The notes below the pieces were generated by a model. That model saw nothing but the letters and a program-made list of their open reading frames with translations, made no database searches and was not told the origin of the DNA. A stretch of DNA of 35,769 nucleotides, taken from positions 1 to 35,769 of the forward strand of contig WTAT01000020.1 of assembly GCA_013139415.1 (NCBI GenBank). Reading direction: 5' to 3'. Position numbers and translations under genes: made by a program. This document shows, in pieces, positions 1 through 9,465 of this stretch. How positions within the stretch are numbered: the first letter of the stretch is position 1; each line of letters starts with the position of its first letter. Source of the DNA: Desulforhopalus sp. GTDB lineage: Bacteria; Desulfobacterota; Desulfobulbia; Desulfobulbales; Desulfocapsaceae.

Positions 1-1
1 T

Positions 2-751
2 ATCATCAACGGCATGGAAGCAATTCATGGAGAAGGGACTCTTTCTATCGTCACTGAAGACCATGATCAGAGTCTTCCCTTATCAAAAGGCAGGTTGAAT
101 TTATCCAAAGGAAATTTCTCTAAAATAACCATCCATGATGATGGTTCCGGGATTACACCTCACGACATGGGGCATATTTTCGAACCCTTTTACACTAAAA
201 AAGTTATGGGTAGAAGTGGCACCGGGCTCGGGCTTGCTGTTGTATGGAACACCATGCGTGACCATGGCGGCGCAGTCAATGTCATCAGCAATACGCAAGG
301 GACCACCTTTGAACTCTATTTCCCGAGTATCAAGGCTGACATCGCCCTCAGGCCAGATCAAAAAGACTGGAGGGACTATAACGGCCAAGGAGAAACAATT
401 CTGGTGATAGACGATGAACTGCGTCAACGCGAGATTGCCAGTCAGTTGTTAACTTCTTTAGATTACTCAGTTCAAACGGTCTCTTCAGGGGAGGAGGCGA
501 TAGAATATGCCAAGAACCATACCACTGACCTGATGATCCTTGATATGATTATGCCTCCAGGACAAAATGGGCGAATGACCTTAGAACAAATCCTTAAACT
601 TCACCCTCAGCAAAAAGCAATCATTGCCAGCGGTTTTGCCCAGGATGGTGATGTAAAAGCCACTCTGGCAATGGGCGCAAAGGCATTTATTCCAAAACCT
701 TACACTCTTGAACAGATTGCCTCGACCATATACAAAATTCTGCACACATGA
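2..751 (+). CDS. Hybrid sensor histidine kinase, C-terminal part (HATPase + receiver domain), truncated by window edge
   Basis: Frame stays open upstream of the ATG at 14 (IINGMEAI, N-box-like); [24 protein letters not shown] HATPase motifs; receiver domain with VIDDE..LMILDMIMP..KP. Confidence 0.9.
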   Translation: MINGMEAIHGEGTLSIVTEDHDQSLPLSKGRLNLSKGNFSKITIHDDGSGITPHDMGHIFEPFYTKKVMGRSGTGLGLAVVWNTMRDHGGAVNVISNTQGTTFELYFPSIKADIALRPDQKDWRDYNGQGETILVIDDELRQREIASQLLTSLDYSVQTVSSGEEAIEYAKNHTTDLMILDMIMPPGQNGRMTLEQILKLHPQQKAIIASGFAQDGDVKATLAMGAKAFIPKPYTLEQIASTIYKILHT

Positions 752-798
752 TATGTTATCTTGCCAACTTACAATCTTTCAGACTATGGATATGCTAC

Positions 799-1677
799 AT
801 GGTGTGTAAAAAACATTCTCTACCTCTCACCCTAATATTTCTTGTCACTTTTCTATTTCCGGCAGGAGCATGGCCAAAAGATTCCATTGATTGGATGGAA
901 GCCGATGCACCGCCATTTTTTATTCATGAGGGGATCTTTAAAGGAGAAGGATACGAAGACCTTATAACCGACATCCTGATAAATAATTTGCCGGAATATG
1001 AACATTCACACATAAATGCCAATATTTCCAGGCATTACCAGCAATGGAAACAGGGAGAGAAGGCATGTGGCCTGGCAATGTTTAAGACACCGGAGCGGAT
1101 GGAGTTTGCCTATTTTTCGATACCAAGTGTCTTTACACTGCCCACAGTCCTGATTATCAACAAAGAGAAATTTAATACATTCGGCAGGATGAAGACCCTT
1201 AGTCTGACAGATATTCTAAAAAGCAATAAATATGTTGTCGGAAGATCCAAAAACCGTTCTTACGGGGTAGAGTTTGACAAAACATTAAACGAATACGGCA
1301 ACGATCAGAATATCTTCACCTATGAGGGCCCGGAACTCACATTAAATCTCTTAAAAATGCTGTTGGCAGGGCGTATAAATGCACTCTGCGGGCTACCGGA
1401 AGAGGCCATGTACCTGGCGGAAAAAATGGGTGTACGGGATCAGCTGATGACACTTAACATAGAGGAAAACCTGGTAAATCATGATGCGTCGCTAACCTAT
1501 GTAGCCTGTTCCAAAAACGAATGGGGCGAAAAAACGATCGGAGCCATCAATAAAGTACTCCGCAAGCAACGACCAACCGAAAAATACAGATCCGCCTATG
1601 AAAGATGGCTTGACCCAAGCAGCCTTGAGGGATACCGAAAACTCTACAAGGAAATTTTCCTTACAATTACTGAATAA
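799..1677 (+). CDS. Periplasmic solute-binding protein, family 3-like
   Basis: Signal peptide MVCKKHSLPLTLIFLVTFLFPAGAWP, then SBP-like fold (DWMEADAPPFFI..GYEDLITD..). ORF track starts at 748; start at 799 preferred for the signal peptide. Confidence 0.65.
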   Translation: MVCKKHSLPLTLIFLVTFLFPAGAWPKDSIDWMEADAPPFFIHEGIFKGEGYEDLITDILINNLPEYEHSHINANISRHYQQWKQGEKACGLAMFKTPERMEFAYFSIPSVFTLPTVLIINKEKFNTFGRMKTLSLTDILKSNKYVVGRSKNRSYGVEFDKTLNEYGNDQNIFTYEGPELTLNLLKMLLAGRINALCGLPEEAMYLAEKMGVRDQLMTLNIEENLVNHDASLTYVACSKNEWGEKTIGAINKVLRKQRPTEKYRSAYERWLDPSSLEGYRKLYKEIFLTITE

Positions 1678-1870
1678 ATTGTTCAGCTCTCATACTGCCT
1701 GCGGACAAATTCAAAGCTGCAAGGAGACTGAATAAATAGCCTGTCTGCTAACAGCGAAGCAGGGCTGCTTGACATCTTTTAACGGGCATGCAATATTCCT
1801 CTTAAACCCACCGCCGATCCTCCATTTAGGATCTGCAAAAACGGATGCCTATTATGACAGGTTTCAACAA

Positions 1871-2863
1871 ATGAATATCGTTCTGAATTCCCCCCTCGAC
1901 ATGCATCTCCACCTCCGGGAAGGCACAATGCTGCAAGATGTGGCACCATTTACCACCGGTAGTTTTGCCGGAGCAGTGATCATGCCCAATCTTGTTTCCC
2001 CCGTAGACTCGCTGGAGAAGGTGCGAAGATACAAAGAGGAAATACATGCTGCCGGGAATTCAGATTCATTCGCCGCCTACATGACCCTCTTTTTTAAAAA
2101 TTACACCAGAGCTGAACTCATCGCAGCCAAAGATGAAATCATTGGCATCAAACTCTACCCGGCTGGCATTACCACAAGGAGTGAAAGCGGAGTTAGCAAC
2201 TTTAGCACCATTGATGAGACTCTCTCCCTGATGGAAGAGATGGAAATTCCCCTTCTGGTACACGGTGAATCCAACGGTTTTGTACTGGACAGGGAAAGGG
2301 AATTTTTAACGGTATATGAACGACTGGCTGAAACGTTTCCCAAACTGCATATCATCATGGAACATATTACCACCGCCGAAGCAGTGGAATTTGTCGACCG
2401 CTATCCAAACGTCTCGGCCACGGTCACCCTCCACCACCTGATGATCACTCTGGATGATGTCATTGGCGGCCTTATGGAGCCCGACCTCTTTTGCAAACCA
2501 ATCGCCAAAAGACCTGAAGACCTGGAAAGTCTCAGAGATGCTGTTTTTTCAGGCCATGAGCGGATCATGTTCGGCTCGGACTCTGCTCCCCATCCAAGGC
2601 ATAAAAAAGAATGTTGCGGTTGTGCTGCAGGAATTTTCTCTGCACCTGTTGCCCTGCCGATGTTGGCCGAGCTCTTTGAAGACGTCGGCCGTCTAGATCT
2701 ATTGCAAAACTTTATCAGTGATATAGCCTGCAAACGTTACGGGCTGCATCCGCCTGAAAAGCAGATAACTCTAGAAAAAATCTCTTGGGAAGTCCCGGAA
2801 CTCTATGGCAAGGTGAAGCCATTCGGGGCAGGCAGAACCTTACGATGGTCTATTGCCAGGTAA
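1871..2863 (+). CDS. pyrC: Dihydroorotase (PyrC type)
   Basis: MNIVLNSPLDMHLHLREG..MPN..KLYPAG..LLVHGES..HI..SATVTLHHL..FGSDSAPHP motifs. ORF opens at 1769 but the conserved start is at 1871. Confidence 0.92.
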   Translation: MNIVLNSPLDMHLHLREGTMLQDVAPFTTGSFAGAVIMPNLVSPVDSLEKVRRYKEEIHAAGNSDSFAAYMTLFFKNYTRAELIAAKDEIIGIKLYPAGITTRSESGVSNFSTIDETLSLMEEMEIPLLVHGESNGFVLDREREFLTVYERLAETFPKLHIIMEHITTAEAVEFVDRYPNVSATVTLHHLMITLDDVIGGLMEPDLFCKPIAKRPEDLESLRDAVFSGHERIMFGSDSAPHPRHKKECCGCAAGIFSAPVALPMLAELFEDVGRLDLLQNFISDIACKRYGLHPPEKQITLEKISWEVPELYGKVKPFGAGRTLRWSIAR

Positions 2864-2917
2864 GAGGATCTACCGACATCTTAAACACTAATTGTTAAGA
2901 TCCGTTGCAACACACGC

Positions 2918-3181
2918 TTACTGTTCCATCTCAAGTTCAGTATTTGTCTTTTTCACCTCTGCCGGTGGAATGACAATGACATCGTTTGTTAAATCCGAAT
3001 CCTTTTCCGCCTGCTCATAAAAATCCATCGGTAGACCGGATTGCCTCCCAGAGGAGGAATCAGGTTTCCGGGGATAATTTACCGATTGCTTTTGCTCAGT
3101 TGCGGCGCAGGAACTTATCAGCAAACATACAGCAAAAAGACATATGGCCTTTTTCATGATGAGTCTCATAAGATAGGTCAC
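2918..3181 (-). CDS. Small putative lipoprotein
   Basis: Signal peptide with lipobox MKKAICLFAVCLLISSC; charged C-terminus; overlaps the end of the upstream ORF by 4 nt. Confidence 0.55.
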   Translation of the reverse strand: MTYLMRLIMKKAICLFAVCLLISSCAATEQKQSVNYPRKPDSSSGRQSGLPMDFYEQAEKDSDLTNDVIVIPPAEVKKTNTELEMEQ

Positions 3182-3816
3182 CCAGCCGTCTGTTTATTCA
3201 GGGAAAGGAATATCTTCGACAAAGGAATAGAGTTTATCATTACATAAATGGATGAGATTTCTTCAGTTTTGGCTACTTCTTCCTTCTCAGCTTTATCTGG
3301 TGCTGAGTCTTGCGCAATAGGCAAACTACTGGAAAATTTGACGGTAGCCAATACATCTTCCCCACCACTTTCCCTTGCCATATCAAAGAGGTCTTCCGAG
3401 ATCCGGCCATCTTTACCAAATGCCCAGTATATCAGTTTATCATGGGCCATGGTGGTGGGTTCTTCGAATTGCATCATCAACTCACCCACCATTTTCTTGA
3501 CGTCTTCCCGTGAAGCCTCAGTGTTTTGTTTATAAATCCCGATTACCATATCAGTCTTTTTACCAGCCACGACAAAGACGTCACCGTCCTGAAATTTATA
3601 GGTACCGTTAAGGGTTTTATGGATAATATTTTTCCTCGCAATCTCTCTCTTTTCTGCATTCAGGATCTGACCGATAAAATAGTCACCGAGGCCAAGCTTC
3701 AGGGCAGCGACATCCTTACCAATTCGTTTCATCTTCGTTGCCCCATCCTCGGCCTGCAGTCCGACGGGAACAACCGTAAGAAGCACCCCCAACAACAGTA
3801 AATAAATGCGTTTCAT
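3178..3816 (-). CDS. Periplasmic protein of unknown function
   Basis: Signal peptide MKRIYLLLLGVLLTVVPVGLQA; good-length ORF with coding-like composition; no family recognised. Confidence 0.6.
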   Translation of the reverse strand: MKRIYLLLLGVLLTVVPVGLQAEDGATKMKRIGKDVAALKLGLGDYFIGQILNAEKREIARKNIIHKTLNGTYKFQDGDVFVVAGKKTDMVIGIYKQNTEASREDVKKMVGELMMQFEEPTTMAHDKLIYWAFGKDGRISEDLFDMARESGGEDVLATVKFSSSLPIAQDSAPDKAEKEEVAKTEEISSIYVMINSIPLSKIFLSLNKQTAG

Positions 3817-3838
3817 AGTCTTTATAAATCCTCATTGC

Positions 3839-3872
3839 GAAAAAACACCCCGGCATAAAAAATGCCGGGGTG
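3839..3872 (-). terminator. Rho-independent terminator downstream of the octaheme cytochrome operon
   Basis: Minus strand reads CACCCCGGCATTTTTTATGCCGGGGTG followed by TTTTTT: perfect stem plus T-tract. Confidence 0.85.
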
Positions 3873-3906
3873 AAGGTAACGGCCTGGATTACAATAACAT
3901 TTACGG

Positions 3907-5493
3907 CTACTGCTTATAACGTTCGTCCTGTTCAGCTTTGATATCCTTCATAACGTCAGCATCAAAACCTTCTTTATACCAGGTATGCTCAGGTCTGGAA
4001 AGAATTGCACCCAATTCCTTCTCGTATTTCTCGGTCATGCCTTTTTCTTCTGCCATATGCATAAGCTCAGGGATGAACTTGAAATAGAAGTTATGAGCGA
4101 CATCATACATTCCATGCCAATGGGTATAGTCAGGTCCACTCATTGCAGCACCGTGACGCGCTCGACGTCCTTCATGATGCCAGAGCTCCCACCAATGCCA
4201 CCCAAGCTCGGTGTGAAAAGTTGAACCACTAATGAGACCATCTTTCGCGGCCATTTCATACAATTTTTTAGCCGGCTTTGCGAACTTATCGTTATAGGTT
4301 ACAACCAGTGCATCAAACTGCTTATAAAAAGATTGCACCTTCTGCTCACCATGACACTGTTTACAGACGCCTTGCATGTTTTTGCGGCGCTCTTCCCAGC
4401 TTACGACAGCAATAGCCTCTTTTACAACCGGAACTTTTTTCCATTTATCGTCGACAAACTTGAATTCTTTATACTTCACTTCAGAACCAGCCTGGGGAGG
4501 AATATCACCTGGTATATCTTTTTCGGTACCATCGGCAAATATTACCCTGTTGAGCTTGGAAGAGATCTTTGGTCTCAGAGTCCAGGAAAGCCTGTCACCA
4601 ACATTATGGGTACTCTGGCTGACAGAACCATCGGACTTTTGATACGATCCCATATGGCAGGTAGCACAGGTCGGCGCGGTATAGTAGTCTTTACCCAAGA
4701 CCCATTTGCCGGCTTTCATGATGTTCATACCGTTCATGCCATACTCCCGGGAAGCGGAATAATAAGCAATGCCATGTTTAGACTCGTTATAAATCTCCAT
4801 CTGCGGATGATCCGGGCCAAGGTGGCACTTGCCGCAATTCTCAGGTTGACGGGCGGTTGAAGCACGGAAACTATGCTTGCTGTGACAGGCATTACAGGTC
4901 CCTGCATATCCATCGGGGTTGAGACGACCAACGCCGGAGTTTGGATAGGTCATCGGATCAAACATTACCGCTCCGAATTCATTTTTTAGCGTTTTTCCGT
5001 CTGCACCGGTCTGAACGGTTAACAGAGATCCATGACATTGCCAGCAGCCATTTGCAGCATCGGCTTTGTCTTCCAGAGAACAGATGACCTCACCCAGAAC
5101 ATTGTCTAGAGACGCCATGATCTGACCGGCAGCAGCGTGATGCGAGTTCTGCTGCTCTTTCATTTCCCCTTCATGACAAAACCCACAATCCTTTGGAGTC
5201 TGGATTGTTTTGATAAAAGCACCCTCATGCATATAGGCAGTAATGTCACCTTGATCAGCTGCATGACAGTTGTAACAGGATACTGAGCCATCTTTTCCTG
5301 CTGCGTGTGGAGAATTTTTCCATTGCTGCACTAATGAATTGTTCTCTTTGAGATGGCAGTTCACACATTTTACGTTTGCTTGCTTGTTCTTCTCGTTGGT
5401 CACATCCATGGAAGCTTTTGTCGTGGCAAACGCTGGGACCGCGATAAAAAGTCCCAGAATTGCCATGCAAAGTATTTTACCCCACTGTTGCAT
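3907..5493 (-). CDS. Octaheme c-type cytochrome of the hydroxylamine oxidoreductase (HAO) family
   Basis: Eight CXXCH motifs (CVNCH, CYNCH, CGFCH, CWQCH, CNACH, CGKCH, CATCH, CKQCH); HAO-like blocks YYSASREYGMNGMNIMKAGKWVLGKDYYTAPTCATCHMGS and THNVGDRLSWTLRPKIS; signal peptide. Start 5493 chosen for GGAGG spacing (ORF opens at 5541). Confidence 0.88.
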   Translation of the reverse strand: MQQWGKILCMAILGLFIAVPAFATTKASMDVTNEKNKQANVKCVNCHLKENNSLVQQWKNSPHAAGKDGSVSCYNCHAADQGDITAYMHEGAFIKTIQTPKDCGFCHEGEMKEQQNSHHAAAGQIMASLDNVLGEVICSLEDKADAANGCWQCHGSLLTVQTGADGKTLKNEFGAVMFDPMTYPNSGVGRLNPDGYAGTCNACHSKHSFRASTARQPENCGKCHLGPDHPQMEIYNESKHGIAYYSASREYGMNGMNIMKAGKWVLGKDYYTAPTCATCHMGSYQKSDGSVSQSTHNVGDRLSWTLRPKISSKLNRVIFADGTEKDIPGDIPPQAGSEVKYKEFKFVDDKWKKVPVVKEAIAVVSWEERRKNMQGVCKQCHGEQKVQSFYKQFDALVVTYNDKFAKPAKKLYEMAAKDGLISGSTFHTELGWHWWELWHHEGRRARHGAAMSGPDYTHWHGMYDVAHNFYFKFIPELMHMAEEKGMTEKYEKELGAILSRPEHTWYKEGFDADVMKDIKAEQDERYKQ

Positions 5494-5658
5494 ATTCATT
5501 TCCTCCGAATGAAATTTAAAATCCTCGTTTGCCGGAAACACCGACGCTCCAAATCCTTAAAATCCTTACAGACAGCCTCTTTGTTCACCCTCCTTGCATC
5601 CTCCTCGTATAGGATTCATCTTCATAGCAGTTAAGCGTTCAAACAATATACCGGTAAA

Positions 5659-6861
5659 TCAATCCACCGATGAATCGGCGACCTTTTCACTCATCCAGAA
5701 CGGGAAAATCTTCCCGAGAACATATAAAATCACCAGCGGGGCAATCATGATGCAGAGAGCGGCAATAATGCCCTCTCTTCCGAGCCACTCTGGTATAAAC
5801 ACCACCTGCCCCCTGGTGCTATTGGACATCAACTGACCACCTATGACGACATTCCAACGCATAAGCAAAACCTGTACAAGTATCATCAGAGAGGCGATCG
5901 GGGCAAAAAACAGAATGACCCGATCCTTGAATTTAAACAGACAGAGTGCGGCCAGCAGGAAAAAGGGGATGACGGAAAAAATCTTCACCTGATACAACCA
6001 ATAGGTGTTGTAAAGCGGTCCCCAGAGCAGATTCTCCAGGACATGCCAGTGGTGGGTGCTCATATAGAAATGGCTGAACACCTCAAGCATTTCAAAGACG
6101 AAATCGAGAATAAAAAAGCCCCAAAGAAATTTGAGTGCAGTTCGAATGCAGTCAACATCGATTTGCTGACCGGTAAATTTTTTGATTAAAAAATAGGCCA
6201 AAATGATCCCGGCAATTCCCGAGACACAGGCGGAAAGTAAAAAAATCACCGGCATGAGCGGGGTGGCCCAAAGCGGATTAGCCTTGACTCCACCAAAGAT
6301 AAAGCCAACATAACCGTGCAGGACACAGGCCATTGGGATACCAATCGCCGCTAAAAAATTAATTATTTTATGATCAAGCTGCAGTGACTCTTTGGAGAGG
6401 TTGTCATTATGGAAGGCAAGAAAGCGATACAGCCACTGTATTTTTCCAGAAGAACTCTTCCACAATCCGACCATCGTCGGTCGGTAGATAAACAAAATTT
6501 CATGGAGCAACAGGATAAAATAAGCAGAGTAGATATAGCCAAACCCGGCCATGGCTGAGGTTGGATTAGGCGTCAGCAACATACTAAAGGATCGTTCCGG
6601 ATGGCCAAGATGGAGAAGAAGCGGCCAGGTGGCACAAGCCAGAAAAGCAAGCGCAAAGACCAGTGAAAACCGGGAAATAGGCTCTAGCTGTTTTATGCCG
6701 AATACGTGATAGAGTGATGAGACGATAAAGGCTCCGGCCACAATCCCTGTAATATAAGGATAGAGGACAATCATCAAGCTCCAATGCACATGAAAATCAT
6801 TGGGAAACACATAGTTGGTCAAAGCTGAAATGGCGTCACCATGATGTATTGCTGTGCTCAT
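5659..6861 (-). CDS. NrfD/PsrC-family polytopic quinol dehydrogenase membrane subunit
   Basis: Multiple TM helices and LHLGHPERSFSMLLTPNPTSAM block typical of NrfD; start overlaps the stop of the upstream Fe-S gene (TAATG). Confidence 0.85.
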   Translation of the reverse strand: MSTAIHHGDAISALTNYVFPNDFHVHWSLMIVLYPYITGIVAGAFIVSSLYHVFGIKQLEPISRFSLVFALAFLACATWPLLLHLGHPERSFSMLLTPNPTSAMAGFGYIYSAYFILLLHEILFIYRPTMVGLWKSSSGKIQWLYRFLAFHNDNLSKESLQLDHKIINFLAAIGIPMACVLHGYVGFIFGGVKANPLWATPLMPVIFLLSACVSGIAGIILAYFLIKKFTGQQIDVDCIRTALKFLWGFFILDFVFEMLEVFSHFYMSTHHWHVLENLLWGPLYNTYWLYQVKIFSVIPFFLLAALCLFKFKDRVILFFAPIASLMILVQVLLMRWNVVIGGQLMSNSTRGQVVFIPEWLGREGIIAALCIMIAPLVILYVLGKIFPFWMSEKVADSSVD

Positions 6862-7655
6862 TAGACCACCTCCCTTCGCAGCCCGACATAATGCAGGGCG
6901 GGTTTGTTACCCATATCAGGCTTCAATACGGAAATTACGTGGGGTTCATGGAGAATTTTCCAGACCTCGGAATTCTTATCAGCAAGATCACCAAACTTAC
7001 GGGCGTGGGTCGGGCAGACTTCAACGCATGCGGGCAACAGTCCCTTTCTCACCCGGTGGTAACACCAGGTACATTTTTCCGCGGTTCTGGTTATGGGATT
7101 AATAAAACGCACAGAATAGGGACAGGCCTGTATACAATAGGAGCAGCCAACGCAGCGGGTTTTATCAACCAGAATAAAGCCGTCATCGGTTTTATAAGTC
7201 GCTCCAACCGGGCAAACCTGGACGCAGGAAGGTTTTTCGCACATATTACAGAGCTTGGGGACAAAGAAGGTATCCCGGGTAGGGTTCGGGAGTCCATCAC
7301 GGGCCTTAGTATACCCATCCAGCCCACCGTTAGGCGAGTCGACATAGACATTATCGTGGTCGTCGATAATATATCGCTCGACCCAGGTTCGGTAATTGTG
7401 ATCAGGGACATTATATTCCGCCTTATCTGCAATACAGCAGGAACCGCAGCCGATACAGGCGGTGATATCGACCACAAAGGCAAATCGTTTATGGGTAAAG
7501 ACGCTGTCATCGCCTCGCATGCCGGGTATCTGCTCGATAAGTTCCTCGGCTGTTGCAGGTATAACGAGAAGCAGCGAACCGGCAATTGTACCACCGAGGA
7601 CCTTCTTGATGAAGCCGCGGCGGTCCTGCTCTATTTGTTTTTTAAGTTCTTTCAT
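6861..7655 (-). CDS. NrfC-like periplasmic 4Fe-4S ferredoxin-type subunit
   Basis: Twin-arginine-like DRRGFIKKVLGG; cysteine clusters CIGCGSCC, CNMCEKPSCVQVCP, CVGCSYCIQACP, CTWC..CVEVCP. ORF opens at 7706, but the start at 7655 avoids overlap with the upstream gene. Confidence 0.88.
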   Translation of the reverse strand: MKELKKQIEQDRRGFIKKVLGGTIAGSLLLVIPATAEELIEQIPGMRGDDSVFTHKRFAFVVDITACIGCGSCCIADKAEYNVPDHNYRTWVERYIIDDHDNVYVDSPNGGLDGYTKARDGLPNPTRDTFFVPKLCNMCEKPSCVQVCPVGATYKTDDGFILVDKTRCVGCSYCIQACPYSVRFINPITRTAEKCTWCYHRVRKGLLPACVEVCPTHARKFGDLADKNSEVWKILHEPHVISVLKPDMGNKPALHYVGLRREVV

Positions 7656-7657
7656 CG

Positions 7658-8203
7658 TTATATTGCCTCCTTTATACCAATCATTTCCTTTGCCTGATTG
7701 ATCCAAAGAAGCGGATCATGGACCATGTGGCATTGACTACAGGTATGATCAATCCGAACATTTTTCTCTTGTAGATGTTGGGGCATGCCTACCATTTTGA
7801 TCGATTCCCGGGGACGGGCCTGGATGATCTGGTTATGACAACGCAGACAGAGTGGGATGATCTCCTGTCCGCGCTTTACGGGTAGGGTACCTATTTTTTT
7901 ACCATTCTCAACATGGTCTCCATAGGGGCCGTGACAGATTTCGCATGAAACCGTCTTATGAACACCTGCTTTATGAATTCTGCGGATAGGTTTATGACAT
8001 TGAAAACAGGACTCATTTGTCTGAAGCCTTACGGCAATATTTTTTTGATCTTCAATATCAGCTCCCCGATAATGGCCATACTGCCCCATGCTCTCAGGTG
8101 TAAAAACCTTCCGTGCAATTAATGCGGCAACTCCGAAAACGACCAGAGCGATAATCAGCTTGATCAAATGAGAGTTGTATTTCGATCTTGACTCCGTTTG
8201 CAC
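7658..8203 (-). CDS. Membrane-anchored tetraheme c-type cytochrome
   Basis: One N-terminal TM helix, then CFQCH, CEICH, CLRCH, CSQCH. Directly upstream of the NrfC-like gene. Confidence 0.8.
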   Translation of the reverse strand: MQTESRSKYNSHLIKLIIALVVFGVAALIARKVFTPESMGQYGHYRGADIEDQKNIAVRLQTNESCFQCHKPIRRIHKAGVHKTVSCEICHGPYGDHVENGKKIGTLPVKRGQEIIPLCLRCHNQIIQARPRESIKMVGMPQHLQEKNVRIDHTCSQCHMVHDPLLWINQAKEMIGIKEAI

Positions 8204-8307
8204 TTAAGACCTCCTTAGTTGTACCTGATTGACGAGACCAGCTCCGCCAAGTCCAGGCTATTAGTTTCCACTTTTCCTCATTCGCAACATATCATTCCTC
8301 ATCACTT

Positions 8308-8323
8308 TGCAAATTTGATTCCA
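8308..8323 (-). promoter_or_regulatory. Sigma54 (-24/-12) promoter of the hao operon
   Basis: Minus strand TGGAATCAAATTTGCA: GG-N10-GC spacing, TTTGCA -12 box; about 105 nt upstream of the tetraheme start codon. Confidence 0.7.
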
Positions 8324-8374
8324 TAAAAACAGGATTGTCTTTTCAGGTAATTACCCACTTCAAAACACAAGATC

Positions 8375-8390
8375 GCTACCAAACGGTAAC
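8375..8390. promoter_or_regulatory. Palindrome GCTACC-AAAC-GGTAAC, proximal activator site
   Basis: 6-4-6 dyad, 53 bp from the -24 GG of the hao promoter; matches dyads at 8407, 13728 and 13760. Confidence 0.7.
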
Positions 8391-8406
8391 ATCGACAAGA
8401 GGGCAT

Positions 8407-8422
8407 GTTACCGAAAGGTAAC
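8407..8422. promoter_or_regulatory. Palindrome GTTACC-GAAA-GGTAAC, distal activator site
   Basis: Perfect 6-4-6 dyad, 32 bp from the neighbouring dyad and 85 bp from the -24 GG. Confidence 0.75.
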
Positions 8423-8492
8423 ACTGCCTTCTTTTTGTAAATGCGATAAAATTTGCAACTAAGCTTTCAAAACAGCAAAGGTAACTTCAAGG

Positions 8493-8616
8493 AACCCCGG
8501 TAAATGGAAAAATAAGCCAGGATAAGTGCCTTGGAAGTAACTTTAGGTTTATAATTTCAATTTCCCTTTCAGATTTCTTATTTTTTTTTACAGAAAATCT
8601 GGAGTAAGGCACTAAA
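8493..8616 (+). repeat. Dispersed repeat family A (AACCCCGGTAAAYGG...TAAGGCACTAA), copy 1
   Basis: aaccccggtaaatggaaaaataagccaggataagtgcctt ... ggagtaaggcactaaa; closely matches the copy at 25880. Confidence 0.85.
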
Positions 8617-8634
8617 TTGGTACAAGACAGATAG

Positions 8635-9465
8635 CTATTTTTCTTGCCAATGAAAGTGCAGGGCATCGAAACAGCAGCTGTCCACACACTCGCCACAGTT
8701 CCAACAGTAGGCAGATGTTCCTTCACCAATGCTCGGCAAAAGTCCCATAGGACAGCTTTTCTCACAAATGCCACAATTGGTGCAATTGGCTTGATCAACA
8801 TGCACCCGAAGACTCCTTTTACTACCCAGGAAGGCGAGCAGCCCACCAAGTGGACAGAAAGTCCTGCAAAAGAACCTGCGGGTGGACAATTCCAGCAAAA
8901 GAATCAGCAGAAGTATTACCCCTTCCAAGGCAACTGATTGGAAAAATACCAACATCATTATTTCCCGGCCGATCAGGCCCGGAGGAGAGAGAAAAACAAA
9001 AAGTGGTACTCCGAGAATCATACTGAGTAAGAGTTCTGCAATCAGGACAAACCAGAGTATTTTTTTGGCGACGAGTAGACCGTTTTTTAGAAATTTTCGG
9101 CCCGTGACAAGCTTCCTCAGCTTGTCAAAAAGCTCGAGGAAAAAAGACACCGGGCATACCCAGGAACAAAACACCCTGCCGAGGAAAAGAGCAATTAAAA
9201 CCGGGATCGCCATGCCAATAAACGATGGCATATACACCGACTTGGTCAACAGCAGACTTTCCAGTCCTTCCAGTGGTGAAACAAACCAGAGACTGCCAAA
9301 ACCAAAAGACTGGTACCAGCCTTGAATGAAATTAATATGGTAAAAGTAGTTCAGAAAGGGATTAACTAAAATGAGCAGAAAGGCTCCGGTGAGCAGAATA
9401 AGTCGCCATCGCCCATAGACTATCTTCGGGGTGGAGATAAGACGGGTACTGTCAGCCCTTTTCAC
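8635..9465 (-). CDS. napH: NapH-like quinol dehydrogenase membrane component (polyferredoxin)
   Basis: TM helices, FCSWVCPVSF and FCRTFCPLGG motifs, C-terminal CTNCGICEKSCP and CWNCGECVDSC; overlaps napG by 4 nt. Confidence 0.85.
   Translation of the reverse strand: MKRADSTRLISTPKIVYGRWRLILLTGAFLLILVNPFLNYFYHINFIQGWYQSFGFGSLWFVSPLEGLESLLLTKSVYMPSFIGMAIPVLIALFLGRVFCSWVCPVSFFLELFDKLRKLVTGRKFLKNGLLVAKKILWFVLIAELLLSMILGVPLFVFLSPPGLIGREIMMLVFFQSVALEGVILLLILLLELSTRRFFCRTFCPLGGLLAFLGSKRSLRVHVDQANCTNCGICEKSCPMGLLPSIGEGTSAYCWNCGECVDSCCFDALHFHWQEK

Noticed and set aside
3846-3872. Possible regulatory palindrome CACCCCGGCAT...ATGCCGGGGTG
   Set aside because: Position after a stop codon and T-tract indicate a simple terminator.
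4333-4860. 175-aa plus-strand ORF
   Set aside because: Lies wholly antisense to the octaheme cytochrome CDS; no recognisable motifs.
6849-7697. 282-aa plus-strand ORF
   Set aside because: Antisense shadow of the NrfC-like Fe-S gene, whose cysteine clusters clearly identify the coding strand.
7658-8203. Assignment of the membrane tetraheme cytochrome as NapC/NrfH
   Set aside because: One TM plus four hemes fits superficially, but the NapC/NrfH-type first heme context was not recognised, so left as a generic tetraheme.
8345-8356. GGTAATTACC near the hao promoter as a third activator site
   Set aside because: Lacks the 6-4-6 spacing of the four matching dyads and has no counterpart at the nap promoter.
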